A stretch of DNA of 64,000 nucleotides from a bacterium (GTDB lineage: Bacteria; Elusimicrobiota; Elusimicrobia; Elusimicrobiales; UBA9959), in contig JAJYNO010000026.1 of assembly GCA_021786295.1 (NCBI GenBank), positions 1 to 64,000 on the forward strand, read 5' to 3'. Below the pieces are notes generated by a model. It ran no database searches. It was not told the origin of the DNA and worked only from the letters and a program-made list of their open reading frames with translations. How positions within the stretch are numbered: position 1 is the first letter of the stretch; each line of letters opens with the position of its first letter. Of this stretch, positions 49,369 through 58,026 are shown piece by piece. A program made the position numbers and the translations under genes.

Positions 49369-50477
49369 AGCGGGACGGGTTCTCCGCCGAAGGACTGCGC
49401 GACTCCATGCGCTCAAGCGCCGCGGGACGGCTCGCGCTCGGCGCGCTTTCGGCCGTCTACTCGGCGGCCGTCGCCGGGCGGCGCGGTCTGTACGCTTCAG
49501 GCCTGAGGAAAGCCCGCCGCCTGCCCGTTCCGGTGGTCTGCTTCGGCAACATCTCCTCCGGCGGGACCGGCAAGACCTCCACCGTGGTCACGGTCGCCAT
49601 GGAACTGGCGCGCGCCGGACGCAGGCCGGCCGTGCTGCTGCGCGGCTACAAGCGCCGCGTCCCCCCGCGCACCGTGACCGTGCTGGCCAAGGGCCGCCCT
49701 CTCAGCCTCGACGAGTCCGGCGACGAGGCGCTGATGCTCTACAGGCTGCTGGAGCCGGCCGGCGTGCCCGTAGTGGTTTCCTCGGACCGCTTCGCCTCGG
49801 GCAGCCTGGCCGCCTCGCAACTGGGGGCCGACATACTGCTGATGGACGACGGCTTCCAGCACTTCGCCGTGCGCCGCGACGCCGACATCGTGCTGGTCAA
49901 CGCTACCGCCCCTTTTTCCTCCGACCGCGTGCTGCCGGCCGGGGACCTGCGCGAGCCGGCCTCCGGCCTGGCCCGGGCGAAGGCCGTAGTGATAACGCAC
50001 TGCGAACAGGTGACCCAGGATTCCATAGAGAGGCTGCGCGGGGAGATCAGGGCTGCCGCGCCGAAGGCCGAGATCGTGGAGAGCTTGCACGCCCCTGAGG
50101 CCTTCATCGACCCCGTCACGGCGGAGAAAGTGGACCTCAACGTCCTGAAGGGACGCAAGGCGGTCTCGCTCTGCGGCATAGGGGACCCCGCCTCGTTCGA
50201 GGAGACGCTGAAGAAGATGCGCATAGAGCTGTCCCAGATCTGGCGCTACCCGGACCATCACCCTTTCTCGCTGGACGACCTGGGCGCGGCACAGCAGACG
50301 CGCGGCGGCCTGCCTCTCATCACCACCTACAAGGATTTCGCGCGCTTCCCGCAGGGCTGGCAGCAGGTCCTGCCAGGCGGGGTACTCCTGCTTTCGGTCA
50401 AGATAGTCTTTCTGCTCGACGGCTGGAAGCGCCTGATGCGGATAGTGGCCTCGGCCGGGGAACCGGAGTCCCGATGA
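49365..50477 (+). CDS. lpxK: Tetraacyldisaccharide 4'-kinase
   Basis: 370 residues. N-terminal membrane-associated helix region, then VVCFGNISSGGTGKTSTVVTVA (Walker A), LLRGYKRR, SLDESGDEALML, ILLMDDGFQHFAVRRDADIVLVNA and LPAGDLREP, all typical of LpxK. It phosphorylates the 4' position of the lipid A disaccharide. GTG start within the GT9 stop; ATGA overlap with gmhB. Confidence 0.93.
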   Translation: MKRDGFSAEGLRDSMRSSAAGRLALGALSAVYSAAVAGRRGLYASGLRKARRLPVPVVCFGNISSGGTGKTSTVVTVAMELARAGRRPAVLLRGYKRRVPPRTVTVLAKGRPLSLDESGDEALMLYRLLEPAGVPVVVSSDRFASGSLAASQLGADILLMDDGFQHFAVRRDADIVLVNATAPFSSDRVLPAGDLREPASGLARAKAVVITHCEQVTQDSIERLRGEIRAAAPKAEIVESLHAPEAFIDPVTAEKVDLNVLKGRKAVSLCGIGDPASFEETLKKMRIELSQIWRYPDHHPFSLDDLGAAQQTRGGLPLITTYKDFARFPQGWQQVLPGGVLLLSVKIVFLLDGWKRLMRIVASAGEPESR

Positions 50478-51073
50478 GGGCCTGGCCCTCCAAGCTCAGG
50501 AAGGGCCCGCCGCGCCCGACCGCGTTCCTGGACAGGGACGGGACGCTGAACCACGACCGGCCCGGCGCCTATATAACCCGTCCCGAACAGCTGAAGATCT
50601 ACGCGAAGGCCCCGGCCGCGCTCAGGCTAATGGCCTCCAAGGGCTACCGCATCGTAGTGGTCACGAACCAGTCTGCCGTGGGCCGCGGCTACATGACCCT
50701 CGAAGCCTCCAAGAGGATAAACCTGCGCCTGGCCCGCGCATTGCGCGCCGCAGGCGCTCCGGTCGACGCCATCTATTTCTGCCCGCACGCTCCGTCGGAA
50801 AGCTGCTCCTGCCGCAAGCCGGCTCCGGGCCTGCTCGAGGAGGCCGCGGCCGACCTGCCGTTCGTCAGGACCTCGTCCTTCGTCGCGGGAGACAAGAAGA
50901 GCGACCTGGACCTGGCCCGCAACTCAGGCCTCAGGGGTCTGCTGGTGCGCACTGGGCAATGGCGCTCTCTCGCACCGGCGGCCGCGCGGAAAAGCTACGC
51001 CAGCCTGCTGGCGCTGGCGCGGGCCCTGCCGGACATGACTCGCGCGGAAACGCGCAAAAGGAAAACACGGTGA
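50474..51073 (+). CDS. gmhB: D-glycero-D-manno-heptose 1,7-bisphosphate 7-phosphatase
   Basis: 199 residues, HAD-IIIA family. Nucleophile motif AFLDRDGTLNHDRPG, motif II VVTNQSAVGRGYM, zinc loop CPHAPSESCSCRKP, and motif III GDKKSDLDLARNSGL. It removes the 7-phosphate in ADP-heptose synthesis. The heptose kinase gene follows 1.4 kb downstream. gmhA and hldD are not in the window. Confidence 0.9.
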   Translation: MRAWPSKLRKGPPRPTAFLDRDGTLNHDRPGAYITRPEQLKIYAKAPAALRLMASKGYRIVVVTNQSAVGRGYMTLEASKRINLRLARALRAAGAPVDAIYFCPHAPSESCSCRKPAPGLLEEAAADLPFVRTSSFVAGDKKSDLDLARNSGLRGLLVRTGQWRSLAPAAARKSYASLLALARALPDMTRAETRKRKTR

Positions 51074-51621
51074 AAAAGCGCATACTTGTATCGCAGATCG
51101 TCACGCTGCTGCTGCTCATAGCGGCCCGCCCCGAGAGTTGGCGTCTTTTCTGGTACGGGCTGGGCGTCATGGTCCTCGGCCAGCTAGTCCGGCTGGCGGC
51201 CAGCGCGGCCATAGTCAAATCCAAGACGCTGACCACGACCGGCCCCTACGCCGCCGTCCGCAATCCGCTGTACCTGGGAACCCTGCTGATGACCGCCGGC
51301 CTGCTCCTGATGCTCTCCTCCCCTTCCCGTCCGCTGCTTACGCTCTTCGTCTGGGCCTTCGGCGCGGCCTCCTTCGGGTGGATCTACTACGTAACGATAA
51401 AGGCCGAGGAGAAATACCTGCGCTCGGTCTACGGGACGGATTTCGACAAGTACGCGGCCGCGGTCCCCTCCATACTGCCGCGGCCCTCGGGCTTGGCCGG
51501 TTTCTTCGACTTTTCCGCCTACTCCGCGGCCGTCTTCCGCAAGAACAAGGAATGGCGCGGGCTGAGCGCGGCGCTGCTCCTGACGCTGCTGGTCGCGGGG
51601 CTCATCAAGTATGGCATCTAA
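51070..51621 (+). CDS. ICMT/PEMT-family membrane methyltransferase
   Basis: 183 residues from a GTG at 51070 that overlaps the gmhB stop. About four hydrophobic segments; the conserved core TGPYAAVRNPLYLGTLLMTAG and KAEEKYLRSVYGTDFDKYAAAVP matches isoprenylcysteine carboxyl methyltransferase-like and phospholipid N-methyltransferase proteins. The bacterial substrates are mostly unknown. It is translationally coupled inside the lipid A/core cluster, so a lipid or sugar acceptor is possible. Confidence 0.78.
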   Translation: MKKRILVSQIVTLLLLIAARPESWRLFWYGLGVMVLGQLVRLAASAAIVKSKTLTTTGPYAAVRNPLYLGTLLMTAGLLLMLSSPSRPLLTLFVWAFGAASFGWIYYVTIKAEEKYLRSVYGTDFDKYAAAVPSILPRPSGLAGFFDFSAYSAAVFRKNKEWRGLSAALLLTLLVAGLIKYGI

Positions 51622-52432
51622 ACTGGCGCTTCTCCTCTGCCTGGCCATGGCCCTGCCGGCCTCCGCCGCGGAGAAACTGCTGGAGCATCCCTACTGGAAA
51701 AGCGCAGTCCCGGCCGCGAAGCCCCCCCCGCCTGACGCTGGGATAACGCCGGGGGAAACGCTGCAGTACAAGATCTACTGGGGCATTATCCCAGTCGGAA
51801 GTTCCTACCTGCGGGTGGAGAAGGCAGTGGACGTCTCTTCCCGCACGGTCTGGCACCTCGTCTCCGAGGCCGATTCGAATTCCTTCATCGCCAATTTTTA
51901 CCCGGTCGCCGACCGCAACGAATCCTGGATGGACGTCTCTAACCTCGATTCCCTGGGCTACTACCGCAAGATCTCCGAGGGCCGTTATTTCTACAACGAA
52001 TGGGCCGTCTTCGACAGGGCCGCCGGGCGTTTCTACGGCGAAGAGATGAACCGCAAGGGGAAGGTCTCGGCTTTCGAGGGAAAACTGGACGCGCCCGTGC
52101 CTGTAAGCGACTACCTGTCGGCCGTCTACCGCCTGCGCGCGGAGAAGCTCTCGCCGGGAGACGTGGCGCAGGTTGACGTAATGATCAAGAAACCGCTGCG
52201 TCTTACCGTCAAGGCGCGCAAGTTCCAGAAGATCTCGACTCCTTACGGGACCAGGAAATGTCTGCTCCTGGAGCCGACGGAGGGCGGGAACGGGCTTTTC
52301 GTCTCCAAATCCGGCAAGCGCATGTACGTCTGGGTCACGGACGACGAGTTGCGGCTGCCGATGATGCTGAAGGCGGAGATCTTCATCGGCTCGGTCACAG
52401 CGAAGCTGGTAAAGCGCACGATAACGCCCTAG
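51611..52432 (+). CDS. DUF3108 exported protein
   Basis: 273 residues with a signal peptide (MASKLALLLCLAMALPASA). The mature part has the DUF3108 pattern: GETLQYKIYWGIIPVGSSYLRVE, YPVADRNESWMDVSNLDSLGYYRKISEG and VWVTDDELRLPMMLKAEIFIGSVTAKL. It resembles the LolA/LppX beta-fold families and may bind lipid in the periplasm. It overlaps the methyltransferase gene by 11 bases and ends the first stretch of the LPS cluster. Confidence 0.83.
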   Translation: MASKLALLLCLAMALPASAAEKLLEHPYWKSAVPAAKPPPPDAGITPGETLQYKIYWGIIPVGSSYLRVEKAVDVSSRTVWHLVSEADSNSFIANFYPVADRNESWMDVSNLDSLGYYRKISEGRYFYNEWAVFDRAAGRFYGEEMNRKGKVSAFEGKLDAPVPVSDYLSAVYRLRAEKLSPGDVAQVDVMIKKPLRLTVKARKFQKISTPYGTRKCLLLEPTEGGNGLFVSKSGKRMYVWVTDDELRLPMMLKAEIFIGSVTAKLVKRTITP

Positions 52433-52468
52433 ATCCGCAGCCGCCTTCCCCACGGTTCCGTTGCTTTG

Positions 52469-52483
52469 TATAATATCTATATT
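52469..52483 (+). promoter_or_regulatory. -10 box nine bases before the heptose kinase start (leaderless)
   Basis: TATAAT at 52469-52474, then nine AT-rich bases, then the ATG at 52484. No Shine-Dalgarno is present. The start site would lie zero to three bases before the ATG. Confidence 0.55.
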
Positions 52484-53500
52484 ATGACAAAGGCTGCTTT
52501 CAAACGCCTTTCTGCCGTCGCGGCCTCGTTCCGCGGCCGCCGTATAGCCGTATTCGGCGACCTGATGCTGGACCGCTACGTGAAAGGCACCGTAAAAAGG
52601 ATCTCGCCGGAGGCGCCGGTCCCGGTAGTGAGGGTCACCTCCGAGTCCGCAGTCTGCGGCGGCGCCGCCAACGTGGCCGTGAACCTGGCCGCGCTGGGCG
52701 CCGAGCCGCAGCTGCTCTCCGTCACCGGGCGCGACCCGGCTGCCCAGGAACTGGCCTCTCTCCTCTCCGCGGCAGGGGTCTCCTCCTCCAGGCTGGTCGC
52801 GGACCCGGGCTTCTCGACCATAGAGAAGACCCGCGTGATAGCCGAGCACCAGCAGGTCGTGCGTTTCGACCGGGAACAGCCCTCGCTGCTGGGGCACTCC
52901 GCCAAGAAGGCCGCGCTGGACGCGCTGGACGGGGCCCTGAAGGACGGCTGCGGCGCGCTGATACTTTCCGACTACGGCAAAGGGCTGCTGGAACCGGCTA
53001 CGATAAAGGCCGCCGTCTCGCTGGCCGCCTCGCGGCGTGTCCCGGTCTTCGTCGACCCGAAAGTGGAGCATTTCCAGCTCTACCGCGGCGTGGACTGCAT
53101 AACGCCCAACACGAGCGAGGCCTTCGGCGGCATGCGCCTGACGCAGAGGGACGGGCAGGAAGCGGCCGAAGAACTGGGGAAGGCCATCATGCGGAAGCTC
53201 TCCTGCCGCACGCTGCTGGTGACGCAGGGCGAGCACGGCATGACGCTGTTCACGCGCCGCGGCGGGTCGGTGCGTCCGGAACACATCCCGACGCGCGCGA
53301 GGGAGGTCTTCGACGTCACCGGGGCCGGCGACACCGTTATCTCCACGCTGGCCCTGGCCTGGGCCGCGGGAGCCTCCCCGGAGGAGGCGGCGGCGGCGGC
53401 GAATTTCGCCGCCGGCGTGGTGGTGGCCAAACTGGGCACCGCCTCCGTGAGCGTGGAGGAACTGCTGGAGAGCGCCAGATCATGGCTACAACCTGCCTGA
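52484..53500 (+). CDS. rfaE1: D-glycero-beta-D-manno-heptose-7-phosphate kinase (PfkB family)
   Basis: 338 residues. Single kinase domain: GRRIAVFGDLMLDRYVKGTVKRISPEAPVPVV, GGAANVAVNLAALGAE and the catalytic GAGDTVISTLALAWAAG. It lacks the C-terminal nucleotidyltransferase half of E. coli HldE, so the adenylyltransferase must be separate. It makes heptose 1,7-bisphosphate, the substrate of GmhB. The ATG at 52484 is preferred over an in-frame TTG at 52466 that lies inside the -10 region. It overlaps kdsB by 19 bases. Confidence 0.9.
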   Translation: MTKAAFKRLSAVAASFRGRRIAVFGDLMLDRYVKGTVKRISPEAPVPVVRVTSESAVCGGAANVAVNLAALGAEPQLLSVTGRDPAAQELASLLSAAGVSSSRLVADPGFSTIEKTRVIAEHQQVVRFDREQPSLLGHSAKKAALDALDGALKDGCGALILSDYGKGLLEPATIKAAVSLAASRRVPVFVDPKVEHFQLYRGVDCITPNTSEAFGGMRLTQRDGQEAAEELGKAIMRKLSCRTLLVTQGEHGMTLFTRRGGSVRPEHIPTRAREVFDVTGAGDTVISTLALAWAAGASPEEAAAAANFAAGVVVAKLGTASVSVEELLESARSWLQPA

Positions 53501-54222
53501 TAGTCATACCGGCCCGCTACGGCTCGCAGCGCTTCCCCGGCAAGGTGCTGGCCCCGTTGGCCGGCAAGCCGGTGCTCCAGTGGTGCTGGGAGGCGGCCGT
53601 CAAGGCTCGTCTGGGAAAGGTGCTGATAGCCACGGAGCATACCAGGGTGCTCGAGTTCGCGCGCTCCATAGGGGCCTGCGCCGTTATGACCAGCCCCGGC
53701 TGCCAGTCCGGCACCGACCGCGTCTTCGAGGCCTCGCGCGGCAGCCGCGCGGACTTCATCCTGAACGTGCAGGGCGACGAGCCGTTCATGACGGCCGCCA
53801 TACTGAAGAAGGCCCTCCGGAAACTCAAGGCCTCCCCCTCCTGCGAGATCGGCACCGCCTGCACCCGCATCTCCTCCGGGGCCGAAGTCCGCGACCCTAA
53901 CTGCGTGAAGGTCGCGATGAACGCCGAGGGCCGCGCGCTGTACTTCTCGCGCGCCCCGATCCCCTTTCACCACGAGCTGTCGCCGCTCAAGGACCGCCCG
54001 TGGCACAGGCACTGCGGCTTCTACATCTACCGCCGCGGCGCGATAGAGAGGTTCGTAAGGCTGCGGCCCAGCCCGCTGGAGCGCCTGGAGCGCCTGGAAC
54101 AGCTGCGGGCGCTGGAAGCCGGCATGGGGATCGCGGTGGCGGAAGTCCCAGCCCCCGGCCCGGCCATAGACGTGCCGGCGGACCTGAAGGCGGCCGAGAG
54201 ATATCTTAAAGCCCGCCGCTAG
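53482..54222 (+). CDS. kdsB: 3-deoxy-manno-octulosonate cytidylyltransferase
   Basis: 246 residues. CLIVIPARYGSQRFPGKVLAPLAGKPVLQW, then FILNVQGDEPFM and ALYFSRAPIPFHHE, RHCGFYIYRR and RLEQLRALEAGM are the CMP-Kdo synthetase signatures. It activates Kdo with CTP; the CTP synthase gene pyrG is next but separated by a terminator-like hairpin. Confidence 0.94.
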   Translation: MATTCLIVIPARYGSQRFPGKVLAPLAGKPVLQWCWEAAVKARLGKVLIATEHTRVLEFARSIGACAVMTSPGCQSGTDRVFEASRGSRADFILNVQGDEPFMTAAILKKALRKLKASPSCEIGTACTRISSGAEVRDPNCVKVAMNAEGRALYFSRAPIPFHHELSPLKDRPWHRHCGFYIYRRGAIERFVRLRPSPLERLERLEQLRALEAGMGIAVAEVPAPGPAIDVPADLKAAERYLKARR

Positions 54223-54236
54223 GAGGGCGGCGGGCC

Positions 54237-54262
54237 GGCCCCCCTTCGCGGGGAGGCCTTTT
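54237..54262 (+). terminator. Terminator between kdsB and pyrG
   Basis: GGCC-CCCC, loop TTCGC, GGGG-A-GGCC (54237-54258) followed by TTTT. It lies 14 bases after the kdsB stop. It would limit read-through, giving pyrG and the kdsA-lpt genes separate control. Confidence 0.6.
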
Positions 54263-54293
54263 CGGGATTATGCGCGCTAGCGCGGGGAGCGAC

Positions 54294-55910
54294 ATGACCA
54301 GATACATATTCGTGACCGGCGGTGTGGTGAGTTCTCTCGGCAAGGGAATAACGGCCGCCTCGATAGGCCGTCTGCTGAAAGCCCACGGCTTTTCAGTGAA
54401 CATCGTGAAATGCGACCCGTACATCAACGTGGACGCCGGCACGATGGCCCCGTTCCAGCACGGCGAGGTGTTCGTCACCGACGACGGGGCGGAGACCGAC
54501 CTGGACCTCGGCTACTACGAGCGCTTCCTCGGGCTGGACACCGCGCGCGTCAACATCGTGACGGCCGGCCAGATCTACCAGAGCGTGATAGCGCGCGAGC
54601 GGGAAGGCGGCTACCTGGGCCAGACCGTTCAGGTCATACCGCACATTACCGACGAGATCAGGAGCCGCTTCCTGAAGGCCGGCGAAGGCTACGACATAGC
54701 CATCATCGAGATCGGAGGGACGGTCGGCGACATCGAGAGCCTGCCGTTCCTCGAGGCGGCGCGCCAGATGCGCCCCGACCGCACGCGCAGCGAAGTGCTG
54801 TACCTGCACGTGACGCTGGTGCCCTACCTCTCCGCCTCCGACGAGCTCAAGACCAAGCCCACGCAGCACTCGGTCAACAAGCTGCGCGAGATCGGCATCG
54901 ACCCGGACATCATCGTCTGCCGCGCCGAGAAGCCGCTCGCGCGCGACATCAAGAACAAGATAGCGCTGTTCACCAGCGTGCCCAGGGAGGCAGTGGTGGA
55001 GGCCCCCGACGCCCCGTCGATCTACGACGTCCCGGACCTGCTGAAGAAGCAGGGGCTCGACGAACAGATCATGATGCTGCTGCGGCTGCGCAGCGCCAAG
55101 TGGGACTTCGACGAATGGACCGGCTTCGTGCAGCGGATGCGGAAGGCCGCTTCGGCCCAGCCGGTGCGCATAGCGATAGCCGGCAAGTACACCAAGCTCA
55201 AGGACTCATACAAGTCGCTGGTGGAGGCCATACAGCACGGCTGCATCGCCAACGGCGTCAAGGCGGACCTGGACTACGTCGACGTGGAGGCCCCGGACTT
55301 CAAGACCCGCCTCGCGCAGGCGGACGGTCTGATAGTGCCCGGCGGGTTCGGGGACCGCGGCATCGAAGGCAAGATAGAGGCCGTACGCTACGCCCGCGAG
55401 AACGGCCTGCCGTTCCTCGGCATCTGCCTCGGCATGCAGTGCGCCACGATAGAGTTCGCGCGCAACGTCCTGGGCCTGAAGAAGGCCCATTCCGCCGAGT
55501 TCGACCCGAAGACGCCCCACCCGGTGGTGGACCTGATGGAGGCGCAGAAGGGCGTCAGGGACAAGGGCGGCACGATGCGCCTGGGCGCCTACCCCTGCGA
55601 AATAAGGAAGGGCACGCTGGCGCACCGCGTCTACGGCTCCTCTTCCGTCTCGGAACGCCACCGCCATCGCTACGAGTTCAACACCAAGTACGCCGCGCAG
55701 TACGCTGGCAAGGGCATGACGATCAGCGGCGTCAACAAGAAGCTCAACCTGCCGGAGATAGTGGAGATAAAGGCCCACCCGTGGTTCGTAGGGGTCCAGT
55801 TCCACCCGGAGTTCAGATCGCGCCCGCTGATGCCGCACCCGCTGTTCTTCAGCTTCGTGGCGGCGGCCGTGAGCAACAGGACGCCCCGCGCCGCAGCGGC
55901 CAGGGCCTAG
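54294..55910 (+). CDS. pyrG: CTP synthase
   Basis: 538 residues from the ATG at 54294, eight in-frame codons after a longer possible start and preceded by GGGGAG. Synthetase domain: MTRYIFVTGGVVSSLGKGITAAS, KCDPYINVDAGTM, VTDDGAETDLDLGYYERF. The C-terminal class I glutamine amidotransferase domain has GGFGDRG, the nucleophile Cys in FLGICLGMQCA, and His-Glu in GVQFHPEF. It supplies CTP, also needed for CMP-Kdo. kdsA follows after nine bases. Confidence 0.96.
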   Translation: MTRYIFVTGGVVSSLGKGITAASIGRLLKAHGFSVNIVKCDPYINVDAGTMAPFQHGEVFVTDDGAETDLDLGYYERFLGLDTARVNIVTAGQIYQSVIAREREGGYLGQTVQVIPHITDEIRSRFLKAGEGYDIAIIEIGGTVGDIESLPFLEAARQMRPDRTRSEVLYLHVTLVPYLSASDELKTKPTQHSVNKLREIGIDPDIIVCRAEKPLARDIKNKIALFTSVPREAVVEAPDAPSIYDVPDLLKKQGLDEQIMMLLRLRSAKWDFDEWTGFVQRMRKAASAQPVRIAIAGKYTKLKDSYKSLVEAIQHGCIANGVKADLDYVDVEAPDFKTRLAQADGLIVPGGFGDRGIEGKIEAVRYARENGLPFLGICLGMQCATIEFARNVLGLKKAHSAEFDPKTPHPVVDLMEAQKGVRDKGGTMRLGAYPCEIRKGTLAHRVYGSSSVSERHRHRYEFNTKYAAQYAGKGMTISGVNKKLNLPEIVEIKAHPWFVGVQFHPEFRSRPLMPHPLFFSFVAAAVSNRTPRAAAARA

Positions 55911-55919
55911 GAGACCGCG

Positions 55920-56765
55920 GTGACCAGACAGAAAAAAGTAAGGATCGGCAGAGCGGTCTTCTCCAACGACGGACCGTTGGGCTACATAGCCGGCCCCTGC
56001 GTCGTGGAGGCGGAGAGGTCCTACGCGGCGGAGGCAGCGTCCCTGAAAAGGATATTCTCCTCCCTGAGGACGCCCTTCGTCCTGAAGGCCTCTTTCGACA
56101 AGGCCAACCGCACCTCGCACCGCTCCTTCCGCGGTCCCGGCCTTCAGGCGCTACCTTTCCTGAAGGAGCTCAAGGAGCGCCTCGGGGTGCCGCTCCTCAT
56201 CGACGTGCACGACCCCGCCCAGGCGGCCCGCGTGGCGGAGGCGGCCGATATCCTGCAGGTGCCGGCCTTCATGTGCCGCCAGACGGACCTGCTCTTCGCC
56301 TGCGCCGACACCGGCCGGCCGGTCAACGTGAAGAAAGGCCAGTTCCTTTCCCCCTGGGAGGCGGAGAACATCGTGAAGAAGCTGGAGGACCGCGGCGCCT
56401 CGGGCATCATGCTGACGGAGCGCGGCTCCTCTTTCGGCTACGGGAACCTGGTAGTGGACATGCGCGGCCTGGAGGTCATGAAGCAGTTCGGGTGGCCGGT
56501 GATCTTCGACTGCACCCATTCCGTGCAGAGGCCGGGCGGCCTGGGCAGCGCCACCGCGGGGGACAGGCGCTTCGCGCTGCCGCTGGCCAAGGCGGCGGCC
56601 GCCCTGAAGATAGCCGGCGTCTTCTTCGAAGCTCATCCCCATCCCGAGAAGGCTCTTTCGGACGGGCCCAACTCCCTGAAGCTCGGCTCGGTGAGGGAAA
56701 TCGTCTCCGCGCTGAACCGCGTGGACAGGCTGGCGGCCGACATAGCCGGAGTGACTTCGGACTAA
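55920..56765 (+). CDS. kdsA: 3-deoxy-8-phosphooctulonate synthase
   Basis: 281 residues. YIAGPCVVEAERSYAAEA, VLKASFDKANRTSHRSFRGPG, LLIDVHDPAQAARVAEAADILQVPAFMCRQTDLL, VKKGQFLSPWE, ERGSSFGYGNLVVDMRGL and FDCTHSVQRPG are KdsA hallmarks. It condenses phosphoenolpyruvate with arabinose 5-phosphate. GTG start at 55920. The metal-dependence Cys/Asn position near the N-terminus reads GPCVVE, as in metal-dependent forms. Confidence 0.95.
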   Translation: MTRQKKVRIGRAVFSNDGPLGYIAGPCVVEAERSYAAEAASLKRIFSSLRTPFVLKASFDKANRTSHRSFRGPGLQALPFLKELKERLGVPLLIDVHDPAQAARVAEAADILQVPAFMCRQTDLLFACADTGRPVNVKKGQFLSPWEAENIVKKLEDRGASGIMLTERGSSFGYGNLVVDMRGLEVMKQFGWPVIFDCTHSVQRPGGLGSATAGDRRFALPLAKAAAALKIAGVFFEAHPHPEKALSDGPNSLKLGSVREIVSALNRVDRLAADIAGVTSD

Positions 56766-56782
56766 ACAGCGAGGACAAAGAC

Positions 56783-57046
56783 ATGAAATGCACCAACTGC
56801 GGTCAGGAGAACCGCCCCAACGTCAGGTTCTGCAAGAAATGCGGCACGGACCTCACCCTTCCGCCGCCCTGGTTCCCCGGCTGGCGATGGCACCTCAAGG
56901 CGCTCAGCTGGATCTACCTCTCGGTCATCGCGGGGTTCTTCGTCATCAGTTACCTGCTGCACCAGCTGAAGCCCCCCTACAACCAGCGCCAGATCCCGGC
57001 CGAGATGACGCCCTGGCTGAACCCGCACAAGGTCCCGGCGCCCTGA
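56783..57046 (+). CDS. Small zinc-ribbon membrane protein in the Kdo/Lpt operon
   Basis: 87 residues. The N-terminus is a zinc ribbon, MKCTNCGQENRPNVRFCKKC (two CxxC knuckles), then a Trp/Pro-rich stretch, one transmembrane helix (about 43-62, WIYLSVIAGFFVISYLL) and a short proline-rich tail outside. Its stop shares one base with the kdsD start (TGATG), so it is certainly translated with the operon. No family with a known function is recognised. Topology suggests a cytosolic ribbon at the inner membrane. Confidence 0.75.
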   Translation: MKCTNCGQENRPNVRFCKKCGTDLTLPPPWFPGWRWHLKALSWIYLSVIAGFFVISYLLHQLKPPYNQRQIPAEMTPWLNPHKVPAP

Positions 57047-58026
57047 TGCCCGACAAGGACGCCCTGATACGGAGGACGGCCAAGGCCGTCATAAGGTCCG
57101 AGGCCAGCGCGGTGGCGGGCCTCGCGTCCGCCGTTGACGCCTCGTTCGCAAGGGCCGTCCGCCTGCTGCAGCGCTGCACCGGCAAGGCCGTCCTGCTCGG
57201 GGTGGGCAAGTCGGGCCTGATAGCGCGCAAGGTGGCGGCGACTCTCGCGTCCACGGGCACGCGCAGCGTCTACCTGCACCCGGTGGAATCCCTGCACGGC
57301 GACCTCGGCATGATAGCTTCCGACGACGTGGCGGTGGCGTTCTCCTATTCCGGCGAGACCGAGGAAACCGCCAAACTGCTCCCGGTGCTCCGGAAGCAGG
57401 GCCTGCCGGTCATCTCCGTCACGAACAACCCGGATTCCCGCATGGCGCGCAATTCCGACGTGGTCCTGCGCCTGAGGGTCAGGTCCGAGGCCTGCCCGTT
57501 CGGCATAGTTCCCACTTCCTCCACCACCGCCATGCTGGCTCTGGGGGACGCGCTGGCGGTGACGCTGATGACCCTCAAGGGCTTCGGCCGCGACCATTTC
57601 GCCAGGCTGCACCCCGGGGGCAACCTGGGAAAGCTGCTCAACCTTAAAGTGGGCGACCTCATGCGCGAGGGGGCGCTCAACCCGGTGGTCAGGGAGAGCG
57701 ACAGCGTGGCCGGCGCGCTGCGCGCGATGACCGACACCCGCGCCGGCGCGGTCTCGGTGACTGGCCGCGGCGGCAGGCTCACCGGCTATTTCACGGACGG
57801 AGACCTGCGGCGCAGGCTGCAGGGCGGCTTCACCGACCTGTCCGTTCCGGTGAGCGCGGTGATGACGCGCAGGCCGCTGACCGTGCATCCCGAGACCCCG
57901 GCCATGGAGGCCGCCAGACTGATCTCCGAAAAGAAGATAGATAACCTGCCGGTGACGGACTCCCGCACTGGGCGCCCGGTAGGCATAATCGACGAGCGGG
58001 ACCTGCTGAAGGAAGGCCTGGCTTGA
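57046..58026 (+). CDS. kdsD: Arabinose-5-phosphate isomerase
   Basis: 326 residues. SIS domain (about 30-180): VLLGVGKSGLIARKVAATLASTGTRS, HPVESLHGDLGM, AFSYSGETEET and TSSTTAMLALGDALA. It is followed by two CBS domains (about 205-326; MREGALNPVV, and MTRRPLTVHPETP to KKIDNLPVTDS). KdsD turns ribulose 5-phosphate into arabinose 5-phosphate for KdsA. The start ATG uses the last base of the upstream stop. Confidence 0.94.
   Translation: MPDKDALIRRTAKAVIRSEASAVAGLASAVDASFARAVRLLQRCTGKAVLLGVGKSGLIARKVAATLASTGTRSVYLHPVESLHGDLGMIASDDVAVAFSYSGETEETAKLLPVLRKQGLPVISVTNNPDSRMARNSDVVLRLRVRSEACPFGIVPTSSTTAMLALGDALAVTLMTLKGFGRDHFARLHPGGNLGKLLNLKVGDLMREGALNPVVRESDSVAGALRAMTDTRAGAVSVTGRGGRLTGYFTDGDLRRRLQGGFTDLSVPVSAVMTRRPLTVHPETPAMEAARLISEKKIDNLPVTDSRTGRPVGIIDERDLLKEGLA

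Noticed and set aside
54410-57046. 878-codon frame over pyrG and kdsA
   Set aside because: It is a +2 frame shadow of two firmly identified genes; only its last 87 codons (56783-57046) are real, as the zinc-ribbon protein.
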